Of a DNA stretch of 64,000 nt, positions 24,368 to 33,140 are shown in pieces (position 1 is the stretch's first letter; every line of letters starts with the position of its first letter). This DNA is from J014 sp964486055 (GTDB lineage Bacteria; Acidobacteriota; Blastocatellia; Pyrinomonadales; Pyrinomonadaceae). The translations under genes and the position numbers were made by a program. The DNA lies in the NCBI GenBank assembly GCA_964486055.1, contig CAZALE010000005.1:62001-126000 (forward strand). Reading direction: 5' to 3'. The notes below the pieces were generated by a model. The model saw nothing but the letters and a program-made list of their open reading frames with translations, was not told where the DNA came from and searched no databases.

Positions 24368-26770
24368 TTAGTTTCTTAATGGTTTACCATTTTTGAGCAT
24401 GTAAGCTATTCTTTCCTGCGTTTTTCTTTCTCCGCACAAGGACAGGAAGCCTTCGCGCTCTAGGTCGAGTAAATATTCCTCTGAGACATAAGTCTGGTGA
24501 TTTAACTCACCACCGCATAGGACTTTAGCTATTTTTCTGCCGATTAATTCATCGTGTTCGGAGATATAACCGCCACGCTTCATCATATGTAGAGCGACCT
24601 TAAATGCAGATAGAGCAGATTCGCCAAGCGCTAAACATTCTTTCGGTTGTGGTTGAACATAGTATTCAGCCATATGCAAGACTTGTCTTTTAGCATCTGC
24701 GATCAGTCTATCGGAATTCATAGAAATGCCATCTGATGGACGCAGAAAGCCAAATTGACGTGCTTCCTGTGCAGATGTAGAAACCTTGCCCATGCCGATT
24801 AATTCAAATACTTTTTTCAGGAAAACTAGCGGATCTGCATCTGGGGTTTTTTGAGCTAATTCCATCGCTCGTAATGTCATTTCTTTAGTTCCGCCGCCTG
24901 CGGGTAATAGTCCGACGCCTACTTCCACAAGCCCCATGTAAGTTTCTGCTGCTGCTTGCACATAATCACCATGCAGAGCAATTTCACAACCACCGCCGAG
25001 AGTCAATCCGAATGGAGCGACGACAACAGGTTTTGATGAGTAGCGAAGCCGCATGTTGACTTGCTGAAAAGTTCTTACCATCAAATCTATCTCATCCCAT
25101 TCTTCCTCTTGAGCAGCCAGCAAAAGCATCATCAAGTTAGCTCCGGCCGAAAAGTTCTCGCCCTGATTACCTACTACTAAGCCGAGAAAATTCCTCTCTA
25201 CTTCATCAACGGCGAACTTCATCATCTGCATTGTATCGCCACCGATGGCATTCATCTTAGAATGAAACTCTAGGCAAGCTACTCCATCGCCTAAATCTAT
25301 GAGACTTGCTGCCGAGTTTTTCTTAATGACTGCAGTTCTCTCCTTTATGGACTTAAGGATTATGACTCCCTCACGCTCCGCAATCGGCTTATATCCGCCA
25401 TTTACTAAATCATAAAAGTAGGTCTTGCCATTTTCGTGACGATAGAAGCTCTCTGCACCTGATTGGAGCATCTGCTGAACATTGCGTGGCACTGGCTGGC
25501 CTTCTTTTTGCATTCTTTCAACAGATTCCCTTACTCCAACTGCATCCCAGCTTTCAAATACTCCTATGTCCCAACCAAATCCCCATTTCATTGCGTTGTC
25601 GATTTCGACTATGGTATCAGCAATTTCTGGTATACGATTAGCTGCGTAGCGAAAGACTCTGGATGTCGTCTTCCACAAAAACTCAGCAACTTTGTCTTCA
25701 CCCCAGATAAGCATTTTCAGGCGTTTCGGCAGTTCATCTATCTGTTTCGCGGCCTCAAGCGAGGCAAACTTAGTTTTCTGTTGAGGCTTGTATTCGAATG
25801 TGTTTAAATCGAGTTCTAAGATTTGAGTTTTTCCTTCCTCATCCTTTATTTTTTTGTAAAATCCTCCGCCGGTTTTGTCACCGAGTAATTTTCTTTCGAG
25901 CATCTTCTCGATTATCTCCGGCAATAGAAAAACATCTCTATCCTCATCGTCTGGAACTGCTGGGTATAGATTTCTGTTTACATGAGCGAGAACATCGAGT
26001 CCCACGAGATCTGAAGTGCGAAAAGTAGCACTTTTCGCATGGCCTATCGCCTTTCCAGTAATTTGGTCAACTTCCGTAGGAGTAAGCCCCATGCGTAACA
26101 TTTCGTGTATCGTGACCATCATTCCAAATGTACCGATACGATTGGCTATAAAGTTAGGACGGTCTTTGGCTGGAACTACACCTTTACCTAGTCTTTTATC
26201 TAAAAATTCGGAGACCTCTTTTACGATTTTCTGATCAGTGTCAGGTGTAGGAATGACCTCAACTAACTTCATGTAGCGTGGCGGATTGAAAAAATGAATG
26301 CCTAAAAAATGTTTTTTGAATTCGCTAGAGAATGGCTCCGCGATTTTGCCAATTGGGATCCCGCTCGTGTTTGATGCAATTACAGAATTTGAATGGCGAT
26401 ATTTTTCGACTTCACCGAATATCTTATGTTTGATCTCTAGATTTTCAACGACTGCCTCAATCACTAAATCACATTCGGCAATCTTCGGCATATCATCATC
26501 GAAATTGCCTAACTTTATGAGCTTGGCATTTTCCTCGAGCATTAGTGGCGCTGGTTTTAATTTTTTAGCTGCTTCAAATAAAGACTTTACTATTCGGTTT
26601 CTTACCTCTGGTGAATCTAAAGTTAAGCCTTTAGATTTTTCCTCATCAGTTAATTCTCTAGGAACAATATCCAAAAGTATCACCGGAATACCTGCATTTG
26701 CTAAATGAGCTGCTATAGCTGAACCCATCGTACCTGCACCTAAAACTGCGGCTTTTCTCACTTGTAACAT
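24368..26770 (-). CDS. fadN: 3-hydroxyacyl-CoA dehydrogenase / enoyl-CoA hydratase (FadN type)
   Basis: A bifunctional beta-oxidation enzyme of 800 residues. The N-terminal half is the NAD-dependent dehydrogenase: Rossmann motif GAGTMGSAIA at residues 11-20, FFNPPRYMKLVE, and two 3HCDH helical domains. The crotonase-like hydratase follows in the second half (NFSAGANL oxyanion region, LTLGGGCE). This order is that of Bacillus FadN, the reverse of E. coli FadB. The ATG at 26770 has AGAGGAA upstream and a short leader; an upstream extension of the frame would run through the promoter. It heads the fadN-tag-fadA operon. Confidence 0.93.
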   Translation of the reverse strand: MLQVRKAAVLGAGTMGSAIAAHLANAGIPVILLDIVPRELTDEEKSKGLTLDSPEVRNRIVKSLFEAAKKLKPAPLMLEENAKLIKLGNFDDDMPKIAECDLVIEAVVENLEIKHKIFGEVEKYRHSNSVIASNTSGIPIGKIAEPFSSEFKKHFLGIHFFNPPRYMKLVEVIPTPDTDQKIVKEVSEFLDKRLGKGVVPAKDRPNFIANRIGTFGMMVTIHEMLRMGLTPTEVDQITGKAIGHAKSATFRTSDLVGLDVLAHVNRNLYPAVPDDEDRDVFLLPEIIEKMLERKLLGDKTGGGFYKKIKDEEGKTQILELDLNTFEYKPQQKTKFASLEAAKQIDELPKRLKMLIWGEDKVAEFLWKTTSRVFRYAANRIPEIADTIVEIDNAMKWGFGWDIGVFESWDAVGVRESVERMQKEGQPVPRNVQQMLQSGAESFYRHENGKTYFYDLVNGGYKPIAEREGVIILKSIKERTAVIKKNSAASLIDLGDGVACLEFHSKMNAIGGDTMQMMKFAVDEVERNFLGLVVGNQGENFSAGANLMMLLLAAQEEEWDEIDLMVRTFQQVNMRLRYSSKPVVVAPFGLTLGGGCEIALHGDYVQAAAETYMGLVEVGVGLLPAGGGTKEMTLRAMELAQKTPDADPLVFLKKVFELIGMGKVSTSAQEARQFGFLRPSDGISMNSDRLIADAKRQVLHMAEYYVQPQPKECLALGESALSAFKVALHMMKRGGYISEHDELIGRKIAKVLCGGELNHQTYVSEEYLLDLEREGFLSLCGERKTQERIAYMLKNGKPLRN

Positions 26771-26800
26771 AAACCTTATTCCTCTCTTGCTTTTTGTCGA

Positions 26801-26830
26801 ATTATATCTGAATGAGTATTCATTCAGCAA
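26801..26830 (-). promoter_or_regulatory. fadN promoter with FadR-like operator
   Basis: On the minus strand a perfect -10, TATAAT (26801-26806), follows TTGCTG (26825-26830) at 18 bases. The spacer is filled by the palindrome CTGAATGA-N4-TCATTCAG (26808-26827). This agrees, except at one inner base, with the TGAATGA..TA..TCATTCA site of the TetR-family regulator FadR (YsiA) of Bacillus subtilis, as I recall it. A bound repressor would block the promoter until long-chain acyl-CoA releases it. No regulator gene is in the window. Confidence 0.8.
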
Positions 26831-26859
26831 GTTAGAAAAATAAGATTTGTTGGGATTAA

Positions 26860-27339
26860 TTAAGAAGATTTTTTTTGTTTTGTTTGCTGAGGAAATTCTG
26901 GTATTTTTGGTCCTGCGCCTATCTGCTTAACTTCGTCTCTAATGATTTTTATTAATTCTGCTTTGATTTTAGATTTTAATTTGGGATTGGTATTTTTTAG
27001 TTCATGTTCGAGACTGAGTAGTGTTTTTTGCCAAGATGACTCTAGCTCATCAGCGCAATGGGAGATTTTAGTTATTTCATAAGGTATGGCCACTTCGTTT
27101 ATGCCCAGACGCGCAAAGATTTGCAGGTATCGAGCGGTGGATAGATCCGGACAGGATAATCTTAATTTGCCAACCTTCAATTCAATGCCCAAGAGCGTAT
27201 GTTGAATTTCCGTTTTGTTTTCTTTCTCCGGTATTGGCATTTTGTAAGATCTTGTTCTTAGAGGGCGGATTTTATTTTTGTAGATTTCTGTGAACCATTC
27301 TGAAGCCAGTTGCTCTTTTATTTTATCGGCAAGCTTCAT
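26860..27339 (-). CDS. Hypothetical protein
   Basis: A 159-residue soluble protein that I do not recognise. It has a basic N-terminal third, a central mixed region (LLGIELKVGKLRLSCPDLSTARYLQIFARLG), and a helical C-terminal half ending in a proline/lysine-rich tail. No signal peptide, membrane helix or known catalytic motif is visible. It lies upstream of the fadN promoter in the same direction, 30 bases before the operator, and diverges from the anti-sigma gene. Coding potential looks good because the frame is long and codon use matches its neighbours. Confidence 0.6.
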   Translation of the reverse strand: MKLADKIKEQLASEWFTEIYKNKIRPLRTRSYKMPIPEKENKTEIQHTLLGIELKVGKLRLSCPDLSTARYLQIFARLGINEVAIPYEITKISHCADELESSWQKTLLSLEHELKNTNPKLKSKIKAELIKIIRDEVKQIGAGPKIPEFPQQTKQKKSS

Positions 27340-27527
27340 AATACAAAGTTTATCTCACTCGATAGCTGAGTATGAATTTTTTTGTTACATCCTTTTTGTT
27401 AACTTTTCCGTCAGAGAAAATCAACTTGCTATCGGTTACAATTAATTTTTAGGAAGGGCGCCGGAAGATCTAAATAATAGCTTGACATCAACGATCAAAA
27501 ACGGATAAAAGAAGTAAAGGCTTTAAG

Positions 27528-27968
27528 ATGCAGAGTAGTAAGAGGTTGAAGATTTCTATTCCCAGCAAGATAGAAGCGATAGACGAAGTGGTGAATAAAG
27601 CCATAGATTTTGCTATTTCCCTGGGATTTGATGAAGAAGCAGTTTACGCGATTGATATGGCAGTGCGGGAGGCTGTAGCAAATGCCGTCAAACATGGCAA
27701 CTTATTGGACGAAACTAAGAAGGTGGAGGTGACTATCACGAAGTTGGTCAAAGGTTTGGAGGTCAAGGTAAGAGATTTTGGCAATGGCTTTGACGTAGAT
27801 AAAGTGCCTGATCCGACGAGACCAGAGAATTTGTTGAAGAATTGTGGGCGTGGGATTCTATTCATGCGGAATTTTATGGAAGAAGTTGAATGGATCAAAC
27901 ATTCAAGAGGTGGAACGGTAGTCAGAATGTGTAAACTCTTCAAACAGTCGAAGAGTAAAAATCTTTAA
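27528..27968 (+). CDS. RsbW/SpoIIAB-like serine kinase anti-sigma factor
   Basis: A 146-residue GHKL ATPase of the anti-sigma type (HATPase_c_2). The N-box is REAVANAVKHGN, the G1 box DFGNGFD, and a GRGI motif forms the ATP lid. Such proteins bind a sigma factor or a response target and phosphorylate a STAS-domain antagonist. The STAS gene follows 90 bases downstream, giving a two-component partner-switching unit. No sigma factor or PP2C phosphatase is in the window, so the output is unknown. Confidence 0.88.
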   Translation: MQSSKRLKISIPSKIEAIDEVVNKAIDFAISLGFDEEAVYAIDMAVREAVANAVKHGNLLDETKKVEVTITKLVKGLEVKVRDFGNGFDVDKVPDPTRPENLLKNCGRGILFMRNFMEEVEWIKHSRGGTVVRMCKLFKQSKSKNL

Positions 27969-28058
27969 CCACTTTGCTTCATACTGATTGTAGCTTACAA
28001 TTTAGTATTCGCTTTATTTTCCGATAAATTAAAACTTAGTTAAAAGGGAGATAAAAAC

Positions 28059-28403
28059 ATGTCAGAACTTAAAATAGCAGAGAGACAAGCAGGAGACGTA
28101 ACGATTCTCGATCTTGAAGGTAAAATAACGATTGGAGAAGGAAGTGTTGCTTTACGCACCGCCGTTAGACATCTTCTCAGTGAAGGAAAAAAGAAAATTC
28201 TATTGAATCTTGGTGGTGTTAGTTATATTGATTCAAGTGGAATAGGAGAATTGGTATCCAGTTTCACTACCGTTAGTAAAGAAGGTGGAAGTCTCAAATT
28301 ATTGAATCTTACTCAAAAGGTTCAAGATCTTTTGGCAATTACGAAATTATTAACCGTATTCGATGTTTACGAGAATGAAGATGAGGCCTTGGCGAGTTTC
28401 TAG
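28059..28403 (+). CDS. STAS-domain anti-sigma factor antagonist
   Basis: A 114-residue STAS protein like SpoIIAA/RsbV. The phosphorylatable serine lies in the conserved loop YIDSSGIGEL. It would be phosphorylated by the kinase encoded just upstream and, when dephosphorylated, sequester it. The ribosome-binding site GGGAG is strong. The coding end overlaps the probable start of the next gene, and an intrinsic terminator follows 20 bases after the stop. Confidence 0.92.
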   Translation: MSELKIAERQAGDVTILDLEGKITIGEGSVALRTAVRHLLSEGKKKILLNLGGVSYIDSSGIGELVSSFTTVSKEGGSLKLLNLTQKVQDLLAITKLLTVFDVYENEDEALASF

Positions 28404-30204
28404 ATTTTTACTTGAATTGTCACAAAAAAGCGTTGGGATCATAATCCCTTCGCTTTTTTTATTGCTCCTTTGTTGCATTTCATATTCGCAAGCAGGTGTT
28501 AAACGCAGTGAGCAGCAACCATTAGATTTGACGAGATACGGAGTCCGAATCGAACCGGATAGACGCTTGATTGTCCTGATGGCCTGCCTGGAATTTTCAG
28601 GTCTTGAAAATAATCTAACCCCACAAGGAGAGAATTTCAGAAAACGCATCCGTGAAGATTTATCTTCGCTAAATCCTGAACTCAAACAAAAAATTCAGAT
28701 CTTTATAAGTGGTTACAAGAGAAGGCATCCTGATCAGACGCCAGAGCAGATAACAGCATCTTTCATTTCTCTGGCTTATGCCCTCTCGCCTGTCCCAGAA
28801 TTACAAGATCCTCAGAGGACAGTGGATTTGCCCGCTGATTTGCTCGAAGTTTTGGATTTCTCGCCGCTTGTGCGTGAATTTTATCGTCGCTCTGCAATAG
28901 CTGCAAAACTAGAGGAATATTACAAGATTTATCAGCAAGAGGGCGATAAGATGCGTTCCTCTGCTTCTATAATGGTGCGAGATTTATTGGAATATTTAAA
29001 CACGAGACCTCAAACAAATTTCATAGAGAAAATAAAGGTTGAGACAAAAGATGCGAAGGGGAAAACCACTCTGCAAAAAATAGAGACAAGAGAACGAGAG
29101 CGCAGGTTCTTCATAGTACCGGAATTGCTTGCCCCCGTTGGCACAATAAACTTTAGAAACATTGGCGATGATTATTATGTTATAGTGCCGCCAGATACTA
29201 ATCTGAGCTTGTCTGAGGCACGACGTGCATTTTTGCGCTTCGTATTCGATCCTTTGATTTTCCAGAATTCAAAAGACATAAATGGTTTTAGGGAGCAAAT
29301 AAAGGGTTTGCTTGATGAGCGCAGGAAAATTAATCCTGAGATTTCGGCTGATATATTTCTTGCAGTCTCGCGCTCAATAGCAGCGGCAGCCGATGCCAGG
29401 CAGATAGAATTCTCTAAGGCAAAAATAGCAACGCTTGAGGCGCGTAAGAAGCTTGAGCAAGCTAAAACGGATGATGAAAGACGCGCCATTGTGGCAGAAC
29501 TGAATAAGACGAAATCAGAGCTGGCAGATGAGACTGCTCTGTTGCTGTCAGAAGCTTATGAAAAGGGTGCCGTGTTAGCATTTCATTTCGCTGAGCAGCT
29601 AAAGGGTGTTGAGGACTCAGGTTTTGATGTGTCAGCAGCGTTTCGGGATATGATACTCTCGATAAATTTTGCTCGTGAGAGGCAGAGATTAACAGAGACT
29701 GCTGAGGCTCGGAAAAGAGCCTTAGAGAGAAGGGAACAAAGAAAAGCAAAGCAAATGCCGGCAAAAGAACTCTCAGCTCGCGAGAAAGCCTTGGCGGAAA
29801 AATTGCTGCAAGTTGAGGAGCTGATCAAAAAGAAGGAATTTGAAAAGGCTGATGAGTTTTTATCAAATTTGATGCAAGATTATCCGGGCGATCCACGTAT
29901 TTTTTATGCAAGAGGCAGAGTTGCTAGCTTATATGCTGAGTTGACATTTGACGAAACATTACGAGATGAACGTCTCGGAAAAGCTGCGGCTAATTATAGA
30001 AATGCAATTTTACAAGCGACATCTGATACAGATCCGATCTTATTGCAAAGGGCGCATGTTGCATTAGCTAGGATATTGGAATTTAATGATCAAATTGAAG
30101 CAGCGTTGAGAGAATATGAGGAGGCCATTAAATTAGGAAACGTTGATGAAAAAGCCTATAACGAGGCGCTAGCTGGAAAAGAGAGATTACAGAGGAAACC
30201 TTAG
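28381..30204 (+). CDS. Secreted TPR/coiled-coil protein
   Basis: A large exported protein of about 607 residues. The start is uncertain: ATG at 28375 or 28381 (overlapping the STAS gene) or TTG at 28417, all in frame. The signal peptide core (IIIPSLFLLLLCCIS) ends near SYSQA. A unique helical region follows, then a Lys/Arg/Glu-rich coiled coil around residues 340-470, and TPR-like repeats from about 480 to the end (EFEKADEFLSNLMQDYPGDP, IEAALREYEEAIKLG). Function unknown. The DNA coding for the signal peptide also folds as an intrinsic terminator, so expression may be attenuated. Confidence 0.7.
   Translation: MRPWRVSRFLLELSQKSVGIIIPSLFLLLLCCISYSQAGVKRSEQQPLDLTRYGVRIEPDRRLIVLMACLEFSGLENNLTPQGENFRKRIREDLSSLNPELKQKIQIFISGYKRRHPDQTPEQITASFISLAYALSPVPELQDPQRTVDLPADLLEVLDFSPLVREFYRRSAIAAKLEEYYKIYQQEGDKMRSSASIMVRDLLEYLNTRPQTNFIEKIKVETKDAKGKTTLQKIETRERERRFFIVPELLAPVGTINFRNIGDDYYVIVPPDTNLSLSEARRAFLRFVFDPLIFQNSKDINGFREQIKGLLDERRKINPEISADIFLAVSRSIAAAADARQIEFSKAKIATLEARKKLEQAKTDDERRAIVAELNKTKSELADETALLLSEAYEKGAVLAFHFAEQLKGVEDSGFDVSAAFRDMILSINFARERQRLTETAEARKRALERREQRKAKQMPAKELSAREKALAEKLLQVEELIKKKEFEKADEFLSNLMQDYPGDPRIFYARGRVASLYAELTFDETLRDERLGKAAANYRNAILQATSDTDPILLQRAHVALARILEFNDQIEAALREYEEAIKLGNVDEKAYNEALAGKERLQRKP
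28424..28458 (+). terminator. Intrinsic terminator/attenuator inside signal-peptide codons
   Basis: AAAAAAGCG pairs with CGCTTTTTT (9 bp), then a TT/TT internal loop, then GGGAT pairs with ATCCC around a short loop; the 3' side ends in a run of seven T. It lies 20 bases after the STAS stop and within the first codons of the downstream gene, so it can end the STAS message or attenuate the next gene. Confidence 0.8.
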
Positions 30205-30240
30205 GTTTATTGACTAACGTATACGCTCGATGGAGTGCTT

Positions 30241-31191
30241 ATGGGTATTAAAGTTGTTAGGGTCGTACTAATAGGATCATTACTGTTATGCGTTACTTCG
30301 ATGTTTGCGTGGGACGAAGTAGGTCATAAAACAACGGCTTATATTGCTTGGCAATCGATGTCCCCGAAAGCTCGCGAACAAGCAATCAGAATTCTTCTTG
30401 CCGCACCAGAAGATTCGCATTTAAGTGTATTTTTTCAAAAATATGACTCGCGACCTTTAGAGGTAAGGCAAATAGAATTTTTTATGATGGCATCCATCTG
30501 GCCGGATATCGTGCGAGATAAAAACTTTCCCATGCGATATCAGAAGTACAACAAGCCTGAGTGGCATTATTTTGACAAATTCTGGAAATTCGAAGGGAAC
30601 AGTATCAAATTGCTCCCTAAACCTGATTCATCCGAAGGTGGAAAAGCTCTGGAAAAGTTATTCGAGTTCGAGCGGATACTCAAGGACCAAAATATTGCTG
30701 ATTCTGAGAAAGCAATAGCTTTAGCGTGGTTTTTACATGTAGCAGGCGATATCCATCAACCATTACACAATTCAGCTCGTGTTAGTTCAGGGACTCCTAA
30801 TGGCGATCAAGGTGGTAATCTTTTTTTATTGACTCCGAAAAATACTCCAAAAGAAAAACAAGATAATCTACACTGGTTTTGGGATTCAATTATTGTCAGA
30901 AGCATACCGCGTGGTGATTCCTGTGATCTGACTTTCATAGGCGATCTAGCACGTAACCTCATGAAAAAATATCCTTTGGAACAGCTAAAAGGTAGTTTGT
31001 ATTTAGGGAAATATGAAAAGTGGCATGAGGAGGCCTTCGAGATTGCTACTAAGGAAGTATTTTCAGAGACATTGAAGCCATATGAATCGCCATCAGAGGA
31101 GTATCGTAAAAAAGCATTGGAAATCTCTGAAAAACAGATTACATTAGCAGGCTACAGAATAGGCTCAGTGCTTAATGAAATTCTCAATTAA
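30241..31191 (+). CDS. Exported S1/P1-type nuclease
   Basis: A 316-residue zinc-dependent phospholipase C/P1 nuclease fold protein. After a signal peptide (VVLIGSLLLCVTSMFA) the mature enzyme begins with Trp in WDEVGHKT, as in S1/P1 nucleases whose N-terminal Trp binds zinc. Further zinc ligands are in WPDIV, WHYFD, the LHVAGDIHQPLHN motif, DQGGN and NLHWFWD. It would degrade single-stranded DNA/RNA in the periplasm, perhaps for nutrient salvage. ATG 30241 is used because GGAG precedes it. It is the first of a tight series of genes running to fumC. Confidence 0.92.
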   Translation: MGIKVVRVVLIGSLLLCVTSMFAWDEVGHKTTAYIAWQSMSPKAREQAIRILLAAPEDSHLSVFFQKYDSRPLEVRQIEFFMMASIWPDIVRDKNFPMRYQKYNKPEWHYFDKFWKFEGNSIKLLPKPDSSEGGKALEKLFEFERILKDQNIADSEKAIALAWFLHVAGDIHQPLHNSARVSSGTPNGDQGGNLFLLTPKNTPKEKQDNLHWFWDSIIVRSIPRGDSCDLTFIGDLARNLMKKYPLEQLKGSLYLGKYEKWHEEAFEIATKEVFSETLKPYESPSEEYRKKALEISEKQITLAGYRIGSVLNEILN

Positions 31192-32358
31192 ATGTATTAT
31201 TTTTTTGACTCGATGAATTGGCGCGAATTCTATAATCTTTTCGAGAGTGAACAAGAGAGAATCATTGAGGCAATAAAAGATTTTGTAAATATCGAATCTC
31301 CCTCACTCGATATTGAGGCAAGCCGACAGGTAGCTGACTTCTTGGCGGGGGCAATAGAGAATTTAGATTGCGTTGAGAGCATAGAGCGAGTAGAGACTAA
31401 AACTGGGCAACATTTGATAATCAGAGCTTTTCAATCGCAAACATCGAAATCTCTTTTGGTCGTTGGTCATACCGATACGGTTCACCCTCGTGGCGCAAGT
31501 CGGCTAAATCCGACCAGAATAGAGAATGGCAGACTTTATGGGTGTGGTGTTTTCGACATGAAAGCAAATTGCATTCTGATCATAGAAGCGCTTAAGGCGA
31601 TTAAGCAAAAATCTAATGAGAAACCTCCATTGCCCATAACGATCTTTTTTTCTTGCGATGAGGAAGTTGGGAGCATTACTGGTAGGGAGCTAGTAGAAAG
31701 TGAGGCTGCCAAAGCAGAACTTTGTTTGGTTTGTGAGCCCTCTGCGAATGGTAAAGCGAAAACTGGTAGGAAAGGAACAGCAGCGTACATTTTAAAAGCT
31801 CATGGGATACCAGCTCACGCAGGACTTGAGGCGGAGCGGGGAGCTTCTGCCATCTTAGAAATTGCACATCAGATTAAAAGAATCCATGAGCTGAACGATA
31901 AACAAACAGGCACTACAGCAATTGTTTGCCAGGTAAAGGGAGGCACTGCACCGAATGTAGTGCCAGCAGAAGCAGAGTGTAGCATTGATGTTCGTTTTAC
32001 TACGCTCTCAGAGGCGCAAAAAATAGATGAGAAAATTAGAACCCTCAAACCATTAGATGAACGAGTTAGGTTGGAGATACTTGGAGGTATAAATCGTCCG
32101 CCATTGGAGAGAAATGAAAAAGTTTTAGGATTTTATGAGCACGCAAAGAAACTAGCTGCACTGATGAATTATGAGCTTGGAGAGACTCAGGTTGGAGGTG
32201 CCTCTGATGGCAATTTTGTGGCAGCATTGGGAGTGCCAGTGTTAGATGGATTAGGTGTAAGAGGAGATGGAGCCCATACGCTCGAAGAATTTATATGTTT
32301 AGATGATCTTAGCTATCGTGCTACGCTCCTATCAATGTTGATGCTAAAACCATTTTGA
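31192..32358 (+). CDS. M20-family metallopeptidase (carboxypeptidase G2-like)
   Basis: A 388-residue cytoplasmic M20A peptidase. Metal ligands are in VVGHTDTVHPRG, CGVFDMKAN, DEEVGS and CEPS, and the dimerisation domain follows (AHAGLEAERGAS). The group includes carboxypeptidase G2 and acetylornithine deacetylase; substrate here unknown. The ATG abuts the previous stop directly; an alternative ATG lies seven codons further. No ribosome-binding site is visible, so translational coupling is likely. Confidence 0.88.
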   Translation: MYYFFDSMNWREFYNLFESEQERIIEAIKDFVNIESPSLDIEASRQVADFLAGAIENLDCVESIERVETKTGQHLIIRAFQSQTSKSLLVVGHTDTVHPRGASRLNPTRIENGRLYGCGVFDMKANCILIIEALKAIKQKSNEKPPLPITIFFSCDEEVGSITGRELVESEAAKAELCLVCEPSANGKAKTGRKGTAAYILKAHGIPAHAGLEAERGASAILEIAHQIKRIHELNDKQTGTTAIVCQVKGGTAPNVVPAEAECSIDVRFTTLSEAQKIDEKIRTLKPLDERVRLEILGGINRPPLERNEKVLGFYEHAKKLAALMNYELGETQVGGASDGNFVAALGVPVLDGLGVRGDGAHTLEEFICLDDLSYRATLLSMLMLKPF

Positions 32359-32360
32359 TC

Positions 32361-33134
32361 ATGATGAAAATAGCGACGTGGAATGTAAATTCAATTTTGA
32401 TAAGACTCGAGCAGGTAATTAAATGGCTTGCGCAAACGGACACCGATGTCCTTTGCATTCAAGAAACTAAATGCCCTGATGATAAGTTTCCAGCGGCTGA
32501 GATAAAAATGTATGGTTATAACTCAGCTTTCCTTGGTGAGAAATCTTATAACGGGGTGGCCATTCTCTCAAAACATCCCATAGAGAATGTGCGATATAAC
32601 ATGCCAGATGATGATGAAAATGCAGCTAAGAGGCTTATATCGGCTAAAATACTCGGTGTCGATATCATCAACGTTTACGTCCCAAATGGCACTGAGCTTT
32701 GGTCTGATAAATATCATTTTAAGTTGGACTGGCTGCTGAGATTAAGAAAGTTTTTAGACTCAAATTTCGATAAAGGAAAAGATGTATTGCTCTGTGGAGA
32801 TTTTAATGTGGCAAGTGATGAGAGAGATGTCTGGAGTGTTGAGGCATGGGAGGGGAAGTTACATTTCTCTAAGCCAGAGAGAGCCGCTATTGAGCATGTG
32901 CGAAAATGGGGATTTGTTGACCTTTATCGAAAAATCAACGGAGACAAGAAGGAATTTTCTTGGTGGAACTATAGAGAAGCAGGATTTTTAAAAAACCAAG
33001 GCTTGAGAATAGATTTCATATGGGCATCAGAGAGTTTGGCTTCAAGATGCGGTAATTGCTGGATTGATAAAAATCCGAGAGGTTGGGAAAGGCCGTCTGA
33101 TCATGCCCCAGTCGTTGCGGAATTCCATCGCTGA
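32361..33134 (+). CDS. xth: Exodeoxyribonuclease III
   Basis: A 258-residue AP endonuclease/3'-exonuclease of the ExoIII family. All the family motifs are present: ATWNVNSI, IQETKC, NGVAILSK, NVYVPNG, CGDFNVA, RIDFIWAS and the final SDHAPV. It cuts DNA at abasic sites during base excision repair. The start (ATG 32361 or 32364) lies two to five bases after the peptidase stop. It is part of the five-gene series from the S1/P1 nuclease to fumC. Confidence 0.95.
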   Translation: MMKIATWNVNSILIRLEQVIKWLAQTDTDVLCIQETKCPDDKFPAAEIKMYGYNSAFLGEKSYNGVAILSKHPIENVRYNMPDDDENAAKRLISAKILGVDIINVYVPNGTELWSDKYHFKLDWLLRLRKFLDSNFDKGKDVLLCGDFNVASDERDVWSVEAWEGKLHFSKPERAAIEHVRKWGFVDLYRKINGDKKEFSWWNYREAGFLKNQGLRIDFIWASESLASRCGNCWIDKNPRGWERPSDHAPVVAEFHR

Positions 33135-33140
33135 GTCCTT

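Noticed and set aside
30241..33134. Defence island (S1/P1 nuclease, peptidase, exonuclease III close together)
   Set aside because: The nuclease is exported and the exonuclease is the housekeeping repair enzyme; the series continues with ACMSD and fumarase, so a metabolic/housekeeping operon is more likely.
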